Source of the DNA: a virus
IMG/VR virus record: IMGVR_UViG_3300031839_001818
Span: 1-40,351 of that record
DNA: 40,351 nt
Direction: 5' to 3' (one strand)
The stretch's first letter is position 1. Each line of letters begins with the position of its first letter. A model generated the notes under the pieces. It worked only from the letters and a program-made list of their open reading frames with translations. It searched no databases and was not told where the DNA came from. Shown here one piece after another: positions 16,624-24,209 of the stretch. Made by a program: the position numbers and the translations under genes.

Positions 16624-17727
16624 TTATTCGCCGCCGCCGGAGTCGTCGCCGGCGTTCTGGAAGAAGTAGCCGACGTCGGGGGCACAGACCTTTTCACCGA
16701 CACACTCGCCGGTACGGGCGCGGATGCCGCCCTCGACGCCGATGTCCTTGTCATGCCATTGGCCGGCGACGCTACGGCCCACTTCGGCGGTAAAGCCAAA
16801 GGTGATGCCGCCGATGGTGCTGGCCGACCGGTTGCGATGCAGGAAGGCGGCGTGCTCGCCCCAAACCCGCACCATGTTCGGCGCCTGGCCGGGCTTGGCG
16901 AGGTTGACCCAGCCTTCGCCGATGTAGAGATCCTCCAGCTCGAACAGCTCGGCCACGGCGCGGCGGGAGGCAATGCCGGCGTCCCCGTCGTTCTTGTGGA
17001 TGGCCTTGAGGATCTGCGGGTGGGTGCGCAGGTAGCGCCAGGTCTTGCGGCCGAGCACACCGATGTTGGGGCGCATGATGAGGCCGTCCTTGGCTTCCTC
17101 GATCTTCTCGATGGGCTTGGAGGCGGGGTCGCTCCAGCGGTCGCTGCCGCTGAGGGTAGCCTTGCGCCCGACAGGATAGGTGTTGGCGTTGAACACCAGA
17201 TCGGCCACCCGCTTCTCACGCTTGAGAGCAATGAGGTCGCGGTTAAGCATGACGTGCTGGTTGACCGGGTTGTGCCCCGGCGGCGCCTCGTTGATGTCGG
17301 CGCTGGGGATTTCGGCATCCAGCGCCTCCCAGTTGCAGACGCCGGTGGCTTCGGTGCCACCGAACTCGGTGGTGTTGGGCCGTCCTCGGCGCCCCACCCG
17401 GGTCTCAGGCAAGGTAAAGCCGTCGGCCATCGCGTACTGCATGTAGCGATACTCGCGGCGCGAGACGGGCACGCGGGGCAACACTTCGTCGGCAATGAGT
17501 GCGTCGTTGCGGTAGGCAATGACGATGCCGGTGAGGACCGGATCGGTGGGGAACGGCGCAACGGTGGGGACACGTGAAACCACCCCTGCCCCGACGATGA
17601 GCCCGAGGCTGTGCTCGGGTGACAGGCCGTTGGCGAGGGCATCGGGGAGCACGCCCACCAGGGCGGCGATGGCGAGTGCGGCGACCAGCAGCAGCTGCAG
17701 GCCGTGAGCTTTGAGGTAGTGGGTCAT
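16624..17727 (-). CDS. Major capsid protein (Mu gp34-equivalent) with hydrophobic N-terminus
   Basis: The 367-aa protein is placed as major capsid by position (after decoration protein and protease, before gp35/gp36), size, and capsid-like segments. Those segments include FPTDPVLTGIVIAYRND, VSRREYRYMQY, PNTTEFGG and GRKTWRYLRTHPQIL. The first available ATG is at 17727; a longer frame to 17994 is a low-complexity shadow. The first 45 residues are odd: LQLLLVAALAIAALVGVLP is a membrane-helix-like or signal-like stretch before the capsid fold begins. The prohead protease could remove it. Alternatively the real start is a GTG near residue 49, leaving the hydrophobic part untranslated or as a separate peptide. 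Confidence 0.85.
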   Translation of the reverse strand: MTHYLKAHGLQLLLVAALAIAALVGVLPDALANGLSPEHSLGLIVGAGVVSRVPTVAPFPTDPVLTGIVIAYRNDALIADEVLPRVPVSRREYRYMQYAMADGFTLPETRVGRRGRPNTTEFGGTEATGVCNWEALDAEIPSADINEAPPGHNPVNQHVMLNRDLIALKREKRVADLVFNANTYPVGRKATLSGSDRWSDPASKPIEKIEEAKDGLIMRPNIGVLGRKTWRYLRTHPQILKAIHKNDGDAGIASRRAVAELFELEDLYIGEGWVNLAKPGQAPNMVRVWGEHAAFLHRNRSASTIGGITFGFTAEVGRSVAGQWHDKDIGVEGGIRARTGECVGEKVCAPDVGYFFQNAGDDSGGGE

Positions 17728-17770
17728 GTCAGGTCTCGGGTATGAGCGGGCGTTGGGGGTGCGAGGCGGC

Positions 17771-18160
17771 TTACTCGTCGTCGCCGTAGATGACGCCGGG
17801 GCGCACATCGATGCTGCCGATGTCGCCATCGGCACCGGCGACCTCGGCGGTGCCGATGGTGCGCACCAGGGCGCCGGCAGCGGGCTTGGCGGCGGGCACG
17901 GCCTTGCCGTCTGAGTCGGCGGTGAGCAGTGCACCGGCGGCAACATCGTCGCCGTATTCCACCGGCGTGATGCCGTTCCGGCAGATGTCGACACGGTCGC
18001 CAGCCTCGGCGGCTGGCACGTCGACGTTGACGCCCATCAGTGCCTCGGTGGCGGCGGTGGCCTGGGCGACACCGCCATCGGCGGCGCCGAACTTGGCGAT
18101 GCGGTACTTGCCGATGGCGCCTTCGGCATCGTGGGTGGTGATGAGGCCACGGTAGTTCAT
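17771..18160 (-). CDS. Head decoration / capsid cement protein (DUF2190-like)
   Basis: The 129-aa protein is rich in Ala, Gly and Val with a beta-barrel-like pattern. It includes NGITPVEYGDDVAAGALLTAD and a C-terminal DIRPG-like SIDVRPGVIYGDDE. Small proteins of this kind (capsid stabilising, DUF2190 type) commonly lie between the protease/scaffold and the major capsid gene. AAGGAG lies a short distance ahead of its ATG, a strong ribosome site. Confidence 0.78.
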   Translation of the reverse strand: MNYRGLITTHDAEGAIGKYRIAKFGAADGGVAQATAATEALMGVNVDVPAAEAGDRVDICRNGITPVEYGDDVAAGALLTADSDGKAVPAAKPAAGALVRTIGTAEVAGADGDIGSIDVRPGVIYGDDE

Positions 18161-18167
18161 GGTGCGA

Positions 18168-18707
18168 TCACTCCTTGTTGCGGGTGATGTGGGTCATCGC
18201 CTGGGCGATGGAGATGGAGCGGCCGAGGTCGGCCTGCGCCTTCTGGTAGTTGAGGGCGCGCTCGGCCAGGGCATCGGGGTCCTGGTTGTCAGCGCCTGCG
18301 CCGCGGGCGCCGGTGGCGGTGGCGTCGTCATCCACCACCTGCGGCGCCACTTTCACGAACTGGCGGAACTTTTCGAGCCCGCCCTCCTGGGAGCAGATGC
18401 TGCGGTGATACTCCTCGCTGGCCGGGGTGATGCGGCCGGCCTTGAGGGCGGCGGCGATCTCGCCGTCGATCTCCTTCTTGAGCTGGGCGTCCGCGCTGTC
18501 CTTCAACTTCTGCTCGGCGGCGGTGGCGCGCTCGATGGCGGCATCGTGGTCGGCGCGCGGCACGTAGCGGTTGAGGTCCGGCGTTTTGGCGGCGTTGGTG
18601 GCGCGCTCCAGGTCGGCCTGTTTAGCGTTGATGGCGCGGACGGCTTCGTCCTCGGTCGCGTCTTCCTTGAGGTTGAGCGCGTCGAGGATCGACTTCGGGA
18701 TCTTCAT
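18168..18707 (-). CDS. Nested scaffold protein from an internal start (Mu gpZ-like)
   Basis: An internal in-frame ATG at 18707 begins MKIPKSILDALNLKEDA and has GGAG eight bases ahead. It would yield 179 residues made only of the helical scaffold part. In Mu the scaffold is likewise made from an internal start within the protease gene. Production of the separate protein is inferred from the ribosome site and the family. Confidence 0.75.
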   Translation of the reverse strand: MKIPKSILDALNLKEDATEDEAVRAINAKQADLERATNAAKTPDLNRYVPRADHDAAIERATAAEQKLKDSADAQLKKEIDGEIAAALKAGRITPASEEYHRSICSQEGGLEKFRQFVKVAPQVVDDDATATGARGAGADNQDPDALAERALNYQKAQADLGRSISIAQAMTHITRNKE

Positions 18708-19226
18708 ATCAGGATCTCCAGCAGGGTTGGCACCCGCGCGGTTGAGCGCCGGCAGGGTCGTGAAATTGGGGTGATTGACGAGAGAGGCGCCGGCGTAGCG
18801 GACGATGACGCCTGCCTTGTTGTGATCGAACGCGGGGCTGATGAACCCGTAGTCACGCCCGCGCAGGGCATTGAGGCCGCGCTCGTTCCAGTCGACGCGC
18901 GCCCAGGTGGTGTTGTCGTCGCGGACCTCGAACTCGAGGATCCAGCCAGTGGCGGGCGACTCGCCGCCCAGCGGCGCCACCAGGTCATTGCTGTGGTTGA
19001 AATCCACGGGCAGCTTGCGGCTGACTTTGCCCGCCAGGGCGCGGGGGTTCGGCAGGCGCCAGCGGCGGCCGTCTTCACCGGTGACCCAGCCGTCGGCATC
19101 CGGCGCGGGCATGTAGGGGGCCCACTCGGGCGCGGCGGCGCCGCCCTGGATGGCGGGCAGCTCCAGGCAGATGGAGCGGACGGGGGTGTCGGTGTCGGCG
19201 GTGGCGTTGAGGGCGCGGATAAGCAT
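18168..19226 (-). CDS. Prohead protease-scaffold protein, Mu gp32 (gpI)
   Basis: The 352-aa protein is the Mu I-type prohead protease. N-terminal features are EWAPYMPAPDADGWVTG, LPVDFNHSND with a conserved His, GWILEFEVRDD and the ...YGFISPAFDHN... segment with Ser. This fits the His-Ser protease core of the family. The C-terminal half is a charged helical scaffold. The start at 19226 (MLIRALN) is preferred to one at 19388: an AGGA lies just ahead and the extra 54 residues do not resemble the family. It heads the leftward capsid/tail cluster. Confidence 0.92.
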   Translation of the reverse strand: MLIRALNATADTDTPVRSICLELPAIQGGAAAPEWAPYMPAPDADGWVTGEDGRRWRLPNPRALAGKVSRKLPVDFNHSNDLVAPLGGESPATGWILEFEVRDDNTTWARVDWNERGLNALRGRDYGFISPAFDHNKAGVIVRYAGASLVNHPNFTTLPALNRAGANPAGDPDMKIPKSILDALNLKEDATEDEAVRAINAKQADLERATNAAKTPDLNRYVPRADHDAAIERATAAEQKLKDSADAQLKKEIDGEIAAALKAGRITPASEEYHRSICSQEGGLEKFRQFVKVAPQVVDDDATATGARGAGADNQDPDALAERALNYQKAQADLGRSISIAQAMTHITRNKE

Positions 19227-19284
19227 GTGCTCATCCTGTGGGGCGCCACTGCCAAATTGCTCGTAAGGGCCGCAGGCTGTGTGC

Positions 19285-19308
19285 GGCGCACTGCGGGGCG
19301 CCTTTATT
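19285..19308 (+). terminator. Terminator-like hairpin on the strand opposite to the protease gene
   Basis: GGCGC (19285-19289) pairs with GCGCC (19298-19302) and TTTATT follows on the plus strand. Nothing is coded on plus just upstream, so it may stop antisense transcription through the protease leader. The stem is short. Confidence 0.4.
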
Positions 19309-19380
19309 CCACACGCAGAGCCGCTTGCGAGGCCCTCATATTCAGGGTTCACATGGCGGTCACCAGGGCTGTCTTTGCGG

Positions 19381-19399
19381 ATGTCCATTACACGGACAT
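19381..19399. promoter_or_regulatory. Perfect dyad ATGTCC-N7-GGACAT, possible operator
   Basis: The inverted repeat ATGTCC/GGACAT with a 7-base spacer lies between a weak -35-like TTGCGG (19375-19380) and a -10-like CATACT (19397-19402) reading plus, toward the cargo gene at 19519. It is also upstream of the protease gene on minus. It could bind the repressor, the Mor-like activator or a host regulator; which one is unknown. Confidence 0.45.
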
Positions 19400-19518
19400 A
19401 CTCATTCAGCCGCGCCCCGCAAGGCCCCCTGAAATGCTTCGCCGCGCTTGGGGCGGGGCTGAGATCAATCTAGCAGGGGACCGCAGCCGGTGCTACCTGC
19501 TTAAGCCGGAGGAATTTA

Positions 19519-19965
19519 ATGCCAGACAGTCATGGAATATTGAGTGGCCGACTTCGAGGCCATGCCACCCGCATCATTCAATCGATCGGTCATCGGAGTT
19601 CGCCATACAGTGACGAAGAGTTCGTCTCGGAGTTGCGGACGTCGCTCAAACAGGCTGCGGAATGGGGGCTCGCAAAGGGCGTGAACGGCATGCGCACCTT
19701 TGATGACAAGAAGTTTCAGGATGAGCTGTTATCTCAGGCACATAGCACTCGCGGGATCCAAGAGTCCTACGCCGCAATGCGTACGCGGTACGAATTGATG
19801 TGCACTGAGAGGGCCAACGAGGCCTGGGCGGCATTCACCGACAGAGTGCAAGCTCTCTGCTTCCGAATGGCCACTGGCATCGGCATTGCCGCCATCATCC
19901 TTGCCACGGGCTGGCTGGCGCAGCACTGGAACATCCCGATCCCCCTTTTGCGAATCATCCCCTGA
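19519..19965 (+). CDS. Small membrane-anchored protein of unknown function (moron)
   Basis: The 148-aa protein matches no family I know. Residues 1-110 are mainly helical and charged (SELRTSLKQAAEWGLAKG, then a basic helical stretch). One membrane helix lies near the C-terminus (ATGIGIAAIILATGWLAQHW), so the bulk should face the cytoplasm with a C-terminal anchor. GGAGG seven bases before the ATG is the best ribosome site in the region. It points against both flanking minus-strand operons and has its own likely promoter and terminator. Those are marks of an independently expressed cargo gene; superinfection exclusion or defence is a guess. Confidence 0.75.
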   Translation: MPDSHGILSGRLRGHATRIIQSIGHRSSPYSDEEFVSELRTSLKQAAEWGLAKGVNGMRTFDDKKFQDELLSQAHSTRGIQESYAAMRTRYELMCTERANEAWAAFTDRVQALCFRMATGIGIAAIILATGWLAQHWNIPIPLLRIIP

Positions 19966-20014
19966 ACGCCGCTGTACGGCCTTGCGGGGCGCCAGTGCCA
20001 TCGCTATACCCCTC

Positions 20015-20044
20015 CGGCCGGCAAATGGCCGTCACGGCGTTTTT
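20015..20044 (+). terminator. Probable terminator of the plus-strand cargo gene
   Basis: CGGCC (20015-20019) can pair with GGCCG (20027-20031), and GCCG/CGGC (20028-20038) gives an alternative stem. Both are followed by a T5 run at 20040-20044. A longer-range pairing of ACGCCG (19966-19971) with CGGCGT (20035-20040) is also possible. The element stops transcription heading into the 3' end of the early operon. Confidence 0.55.
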
Positions 20045-20063
20045 AAAGGGCTATTAAACGGGT

Positions 20064-20543
20064 CTATGCCCGGCCCGGCCCGCCGGAATGGGTACCGAGG
20101 GCGGGAAACAGCTCGAATTGGTTGGTTGCACGCCGCACCTGGCCCTTGCGGGCCGCCTGCTCGCCTTTGCGGCGGATGTTCTGGATCTGGCGGGTGGTGA
20201 GCCGGTAGTGCAGTGCCTGGTCTCGTACTGACATCTCGTCGGCCGCGTCGCAGATCTCCTGGTCGCGGAGCTGCAGCAGCAGCTTGTCGGCCTTGGGCAA
20301 CAAGATGCGCCGGCTGCCATCTGCAAACTCGGCGTGAAATGCATCAGCAGCGGTTTCACCGATCAGCTCGGCGAGCGCGCCGCGCGCCTTGCGCCACAGC
20401 CGGCCCTGGGGCAGGTAGAGATAGGTGCCGCCCCAGGTCTCCAGCAGCAGCAGTGTGTTGGGTAGGCCGATGGCGGCGATCATGCGCCGCACGACGGCGA
20501 TGAGCAGCTGCTCATCAATGCGGGAGAGGTCGCGGGCTTTCAC
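20064..20543 (-). CDS. Mor-like transcriptional activator of late genes
   Basis: The 159-aa protein ends in a helix-turn-helix (ALHYRLTTRQIQNIRRKG) and has the upstream GGTYLYLPQG segment, both marks of the Mor/C activator family of Mu. Mor binds a dyad near late promoters and recruits RNA polymerase. The start is taken as GTG 20543, which overlaps the GemA stop as GTGA; an ATG at 20558 is possible. It is the last gene of the early operon, so it is made after the replication proteins. Targets are inferred to be the lysis/head and capsid/tail promoters. Confidence 0.88.
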   Translation of the reverse strand: MKARDLSRIDEQLLIAVVRRMIAAIGLPNTLLLLETWGGTYLYLPQGRLWRKARGALAELIGETAADAFHAEFADGSRRILLPKADKLLLQLRDQEICDAADEMSVRDQALHYRLTTRQIQNIRRKGEQAARKGQVRRATNQFELFPALGTHSGGPGRA

Positions 20544-21220
20544 GCCGGCCGTCCCCACTTTCCAACCGGCTGCCCCAGCGCCACCTCGGCCGGCGCCAGC
20601 TGCCCGCGGTGACTGTGTAGCGGCAGACAGACGCAGCTGGGGATCAGCCCGCGGCGCCAGCGCAGGGCGAGCGACATCGGCTCCGGATAGCGCTCGACGT
20701 TCTGATTGCGGGCGTCGAAGCCAAAGCAGTGTGCTGCGACGCGGGCGGCTTCGATCTCCCAGCCGTCACCGGCCTCGGCGTGCCACTCAGCATGCAGCCG
20801 CTTCAGCGCGGCGTTGTGCAGGGCGCTGACGATGCCGACCAGCTCGCCGCCGCCACAGAACGCCAGGCGCTCCTTGCGGTACATGCGCTTGGCCATCGCC
20901 TCGGCATACGCCCAGGGCAGCCCGGCGTCGGTGAGCAGCCCTTCAATCTTCTGCAGTTCTTTGCGCTTCGACGTGTCGGCGTTGTGCGGACGCCGTCGTG
21001 CGCGTGCCAGAACCGGGTGTTGCGGGTGCTGCCGCGCCAGTGTCGCTTCCATGTGACTGATCACCATCTTCCTTCCGTGCTCATCCAGCGATGCCGAGCT
21101 CTCGACACGGCCCTGCACCCAGAGGATGTCTTCATAGATCGCGCGGTCCAGCGCCAGCGCAGCCTTGAGAATATGGATGCGCGCCAGATCCCGCTTGCGG
21201 CTGTCGGCCTTGGTCTTCAC
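20540..21220 (-). CDS. gemA: GemA regulatory protein (Mu gp16 family)
   Basis: The 226-aa product begins at GTG 21220, which overlaps the previous stop as GTGA. Its N-terminal half has ARIHILKAALALDRAIYEDIL and then KKIEGLL-like text QKIEGLLTDAGLPWAYAEAMAKRM, the signature of GemA/DUF1018. In Mu, GemA affects host gene expression and DNA topology early in infection. The C-terminal part after residue 140 is specific to this phage. An upstream extension to 21388 is a Pro/Arg-rich shadow and is rejected. Confidence 0.88.
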   Translation of the reverse strand: MKTKADSRKRDLARIHILKAALALDRAIYEDILWVQGRVESSASLDEHGRKMVISHMEATLARQHPQHPVLARARRRPHNADTSKRKELQKIEGLLTDAGLPWAYAEAMAKRMYRKERLAFCGGGELVGIVSALHNAALKRLHAEWHAEAGDGWEIEAARVAAHCFGFDARNQNVERYPEPMSLALRWRRGLIPSCVCLPLHSHRGQLAPAEVALGQPVGKWGRPA

Positions 21221-21444
21221 CGCAGCTCGCTCCCCTTTGGAGGGCGGCTCGACAGGTGCCAGCCACCGCACTGCTCGCAGTAGTACGGCCGCTGCAGGCT
21301 GCGGTAGGCACGCGCGTAACGGCTCCGCGCGATCCATGCCTTCTGCTCGCTCGGATATCGGCGTTTGCTGAGGCAGCTGCGCAGCCATTCGCGGATCCGC
21401 TGCTCGCGCAGGAACCGGTCGACCACCTGGCTGTCGGCGCTCAC
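21217..21444 (-). CDS. Small basic protein with a CxxC...H zinc motif
   Basis: The 75-aa protein starts at GTG 21444 (GTGA overlap with the gene before). It is rich in Arg and Tyr and contains YYCEQCGGWHLSS, a C-x2-C-x3-H pattern suggesting a small metal-binding knuckle. Such proteins recur in early operons of transposable phages with no known function. The stop overlaps the GemA start. Nucleic-acid binding is a reasonable guess from charge and motif. Confidence 0.78.
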   Translation of the reverse strand: MSADSQVVDRFLREQRIREWLRSCLSKRRYPSEQKAWIARSRYARAYRSLQRPYYCEQCGGWHLSSRPPKGSELR

Positions 21445-21782
21445 GTGGGCAGCCTCAATTGCCCGCGCAGATCCGGCAGCGAGACGCGGCGCATCGCCGC
21501 CGCCTGGGCCAGGCTGGTCATGGCGCGGTCGTGGAGGAACTGCACCGTGCGTTGCAGCTCCAGCTCATCGGCGGCGATGTAGTAGCCCGTCGAGGGGTGG
21601 CCGCAGATGTGCTCGCCCTCGCGCCGCAGCTCCTCGATGACATGGCGGAGCTGGCGCTCCAGCGCCGGGCTGCTGTCCCCCGTGATCTCCATCACCAGGC
21701 CGCGGGCACTGACGCCGAGGTCGGCGCCGATGTGCATCGCCAGGCCGAACAGCACCGAGTCGCGGGTGATGGGGGTGGTCAT
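21441..21782 (-). CDS. Early-operon protein with winged-helix character
   Basis: The 113-aa protein has the pattern of a DNA-binding winged helix: ALERQLRHVIEELRREGEHICG followed by HPSTGYYIAADELELQ (the wing). It resembles small regulators common in phage early operons that encode a helix-turn-helix then a 'GYYla' wing. No specific family name can be given. Its start is two bases after the stop of the upstream gene, and its stop overlaps the next gene. Confidence 0.75.
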   Translation of the reverse strand: MTTPITRDSVLFGLAMHIGADLGVSARGLVMEITGDSSPALERQLRHVIEELRREGEHICGHPSTGYYIAADELELQRTVQFLHDRAMTSLAQAAAMRRVSLPDLRGQLRLPT

Positions 21783-21783
21783 G

Positions 21784-22407
21784 TCAGCTGCCCTCGAAGT
21801 GGCGCGCGAGCGCCTGCTGGATGACGGGCTCAGGGATGCCGACCGCCTGCAGCCGGGCGCGGCCTTGGTCGGGTGTCATCGTTTCGCTGAAGCGGGCGGA
21901 CAGCGTTGCGGCCTCGCTACGCAGCAGCGTGACGGCGTTGAGCACCTGGCTGGCTGTGATCTGCTCGGCAGCCGGTGCCGGCGCAGATCCGTGGCGGCGC
22001 TGTGTCTCGCTCGCCGTCTCGGCCTGGGCCTCAGCCTTGTCGGCGTGGCCAGCGATGACGGACAGCAGGTAGGCGTGGTCGGCCAGTGGCAGATCGAGCT
22101 TGTCGCGGCGCGCCAGCACGGTGTCGATTGCGGCGCGCAGTGAGGTCGGCGTGACGGGCCAGTCGCGACCGTGGCGGCGGATGCTGCCGGCCTGCAGCCA
22201 TGCCAGGACTTCGAGCAGCAGCTTGTTGGCGCGTGCCCAGCGCAAGCTCTGCTGCGCCGGCCGGAACAGGCCGAGATAGCGCAGCACCACCGGGCCCACC
22301 TCCGCCGGCAGCTCGGCTGCGGCGGACATGGCCAGGCGCGCGTCGGCGTCGTTGAGCCACGCATCAATCGAGTGGTGGGCGTGGCAGCTGGGGCAGATGA
22401 GGCGCAT
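21784..22407 (-). CDS. Early protein with N-terminal zinc ribbon
   Basis: The 207-aa protein starts MRLICPSCHAHHSIDAW, a Cys-x2-Cys/His-x-His cluster like half a zinc ribbon. A helical region follows with LRYLGLFRPAQQSLRWARANKLL and, after an Ala/Gln linker, a C-terminal helical segment (FSETMTPDQGRARLQAVG). Proteins of this layout occur in Mu/B3-like early regions, but I know of no assigned role. Its ATG overlaps the previous TGA by one base. Confidence 0.75.
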   Translation of the reverse strand: MRLICPSCHAHHSIDAWLNDADARLAMSAAAELPAEVGPVVLRYLGLFRPAQQSLRWARANKLLLEVLAWLQAGSIRRHGRDWPVTPTSLRAAIDTVLARRDKLDLPLADHAYLLSVIAGHADKAEAQAETASETQRRHGSAPAPAAEQITASQVLNAVTLLRSEAATLSARFSETMTPDQGRARLQAVGIPEPVIQQALARHFEGS

Positions 22408-23102
22408 CAGCCGCCCTCCAATGCCCGCGACCTCTGATCGGCGCCTACCGGGCGATCCAGCCGCACATCCCTGCCAGCCAGCAGGCCGTGCAGTGCGTCG
22501 TTTGTCGCGCGAGTGGGGGTTCGCGAGCGTGCGCTACCCGTTTCGAGATCCGGGTGCTGGATCGCACAGTGGGCCTCAATTGCGGCCGTCTGCTGTTCTC
22601 CCCGTGCGAACTCCGAGACGTTCAACTTCACCGCGTACAACCACCCGCGGCAGAACTCATCTGCTCGAGCCGCACGGTTCTTTGGCTTGCAACGGCGCAG
22701 GTGCTTGTCGATGAATTCTGCACGCGCCTTTTTCAGTTGCCGCAGCACAACCAAAAACGCGAACTGGCAGATCTGCGGAGCACTGTCGCAGCCGATGAAG
22801 AGCCACTCGCCCTTGCCGGCCCACGACGGCCTGGACAGAAAGACCAGATTGCATCCAAAGGCGCCTGCGCAAACCTGCGCCAGGCCCGCTTCCCAGTCGG
22901 TCGGTTTCATTGATGCGCCACTGGCAGCCCGGTGCTCCTGGACATCAGCGGCCAGTACCTCGCGGTCACTCACCTGGTGCTGCTGCATGAGCTTCTGTGC
23001 CTGCCGCATCGCAGCTGCGGCTTCGTGCTCATTCGCGCTGCTGGCGAGCCGTAGGCATGCCTTGATCTTGCGGAGAATGCGGTCGCGATCAGTCTTGTCC
23101 AT
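22407..23102 (-). CDS. DUF2786-domain protein
   Basis: The 231-aa protein begins KTDRDRILRKIKACLRLA, then NEHEAAAAMRQAQKLMQQHQV, the clear DUF2786 signature at residues 3-45. A second domain with FGCNLVFL and later FCRGWLYAV follows. The family is widespread in phages and plasmids without a known function. ATG 23102 is preferred over a longer frame to 23210 because the domain begins directly there. It overlaps the preceding gene by 14 bp. Confidence 0.85.
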   Translation of the reverse strand: MDKTDRDRILRKIKACLRLASSANEHEAAAAMRQAQKLMQQHQVSDREVLAADVQEHRAASGASMKPTDWEAGLAQVCAGAFGCNLVFLSRPSWAGKGEWLFIGCDSAPQICQFAFLVVLRQLKKARAEFIDKHLRRCKPKNRAARADEFCRGWLYAVKLNVSEFARGEQQTAAIEAHCAIQHPDLETGSARSRTPTRATNDALHGLLAGRDVRLDRPVGADQRSRALEGG

Positions 23103-23295
23103 CGGCCACCTCCTCGACATCAATCGGCGGCTGGTTGAACTGCAGCCCGTTGGCCTTGGCGGCATCGCCGTCCAGGAACGCAAGCACCGTGGTCTGGATG
23201 CGGTCGGCATCCTCCCGGCCCTGGATGTGCTGGGCGAGCGCGCGCAGCAGCTGCTCGCGGTTGAACAGGTAGGCGGCTTGACTGGTGATCTTCAT
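23089..23295 (-). CDS. Small early protein
   Basis: The 68-aa product starts MKITSQAAYLFNREQLLRAL, with ATG at 23295 overlapping the previous stop as ATGA. It is helical and acidic toward the end (IDVEEVADGQD). I do not recognise a family. A longer frame to 23454 is a basic, low-complexity shadow and is discarded. Confidence 0.72.
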   Translation of the reverse strand: MKITSQAAYLFNREQLLRALAQHIQGREDADRIQTTVLAFLDGDAAKANGLQFNQPPIDVEEVADGQD

Positions 23296-23537
23296 GCCAC
23301 CGCCTCCGGCAACGCCCTGGCGCTGACAGGCTCGAACCCGATCTGCACCTTGAAGTGCATAGCGTCGCAGTGCGGGCAGGTGCTGAGGGTGTCCCACACG
23401 TCGTCGGCACGGGCCGGCGAGAACGTTTCGATATCGCTGCTGCAGGACGGGCACTTGTAGGTGCGGAGGCGCTTCCCATCACCACTGGCGCGGATCTGCT
23501 CAACCCAGGCGAGGTACTGCTGTTTGCGGGGGCTCAT
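23292..23537 (-). CDS. Zinc-ribbon protein
   Basis: The 81-aa protein has two Cys pairs, KCPSCSSD near residue 29 and TCPHCDAMH near 54, spaced like a rubredoxin-type zinc ribbon, so it probably binds one zinc. The N-terminus is basic and helical. It may bind nucleic acid or serve as an adaptor; the role is unknown. It overlaps the next gene as ATGA and follows the DUF3164 gene by one base. Confidence 0.8.
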   Translation of the reverse strand: MSPRKQQYLAWVEQIRASGDGKRLRTYKCPSCSSDIETFSPARADDVWDTLSTCPHCDAMHFKVQIGFEPVSARALPEAVA

Positions 23538-23538
23538 G

Positions 23539-24153
23539 TCACGCCCCCGCGATATCGAGGCTGATCGGCTCGTAGCGGTCGGTGTCGCCGACGCGCTTGT
23601 AGAGCCGGATGTAGGTGCTGCTGCTGGTGCTCATCACGCTGTCAGCGATGGCCTGCATGGCTTGCGCCCACTGTTCGTCGTTGATGTCCAGGCGCTTGAG
23701 GCCCAGCACGCGGCCGGTGCTGATCTTGCCGGCCTTGTCGACCTGGAAGGCATCGTTGATGAGCACCCGCACCTCGGGCTTGCCGCCATCGGTCCAGCGG
23801 TTGATGCACTCGTCGATCAGTTGCTTGGCGACCTGCAGACGCTCATCAAACGCCAGGGAATCCTGCACCTGGCGGATGACCCGGTAGCGGCCGTCAAAGC
23901 TGTTGAGCGTGACGTTGCCCTTCTTGCCGCCGACGGTGATGCCGTACTGCTCCGCCGACAGCTCGACGAACGCGGCGATATCGGCGAAGGCGGCGCGTTT
24001 GTAGCTGGCAATCTGTCCGGCCAATGCCTCGCCCTTGCTGATGAGATCGCGCACCAGTTCGTCGCGTGCACGGTCGATGGGCTTGACCATGCTCGGAGGC
24101 ACGAGGCGACCGGCGGCGTCTTGCCAGTAATCCTTGTTGGGTTGGGTGCTCAT
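23539..24153 (-). CDS. DUF3164 family protein
   Basis: The 204-aa protein opens with KDYWQDAAGRLVPPSMVKP and has YGITVGGKKGNVTLNSFDG and KISTGRVLGLKRLDI, all standard for DUF3164. The family is found in almost every Mu-like early region and is sometimes misnamed a sulfate transporter; there are no membrane segments here. Function is unknown, with a link to replication or host takeover inferred from position. A 56-bp gap precedes the next gene upstream. Confidence 0.9.
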   Translation of the reverse strand: MSTQPNKDYWQDAAGRLVPPSMVKPIDRARDELVRDLISKGEALAGQIASYKRAAFADIAAFVELSAEQYGITVGGKKGNVTLNSFDGRYRVIRQVQDSLAFDERLQVAKQLIDECINRWTDGGKPEVRVLINDAFQVDKAGKISTGRVLGLKRLDINDEQWAQAMQAIADSVMSTSSSTYIRLYKRVGDTDRYEPISLDIAGA

Positions 24154-24209
24154 TCGTGGTTACTCCTGGTGGCAGCCCCCTCGGCCCCACGGCCGAAGGG
24201 GCTGGGGGC

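Larger units (their letters stand above)
19227..19518. promoter_or_regulatory. Non-coding control region between the capsid cluster and the plus-strand cargo gene
   Basis: No gene is supported in these 292 bases. They hold the divergent starts of the protease gene (minus) and the membrane-protein gene (plus). Three elements stand out: a plus-strand terminator-like hairpin at 19285-19308, a 19-bp dyad at 19381-19399, and a CG-rich stretch with GGGGC repeats (19410-19460). GGGGCGCCA near 19240 recurs at 19986, bracketing the cargo gene. No clear sigma-70 promoter for the capsid cluster is visible, which fits activator dependence. Confidence 0.55.

Noticed and set aside
23539-24153. Sulfate transporter (a label often given to this family)
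   Set aside because: No membrane segments; the sequence matches DUF3164.
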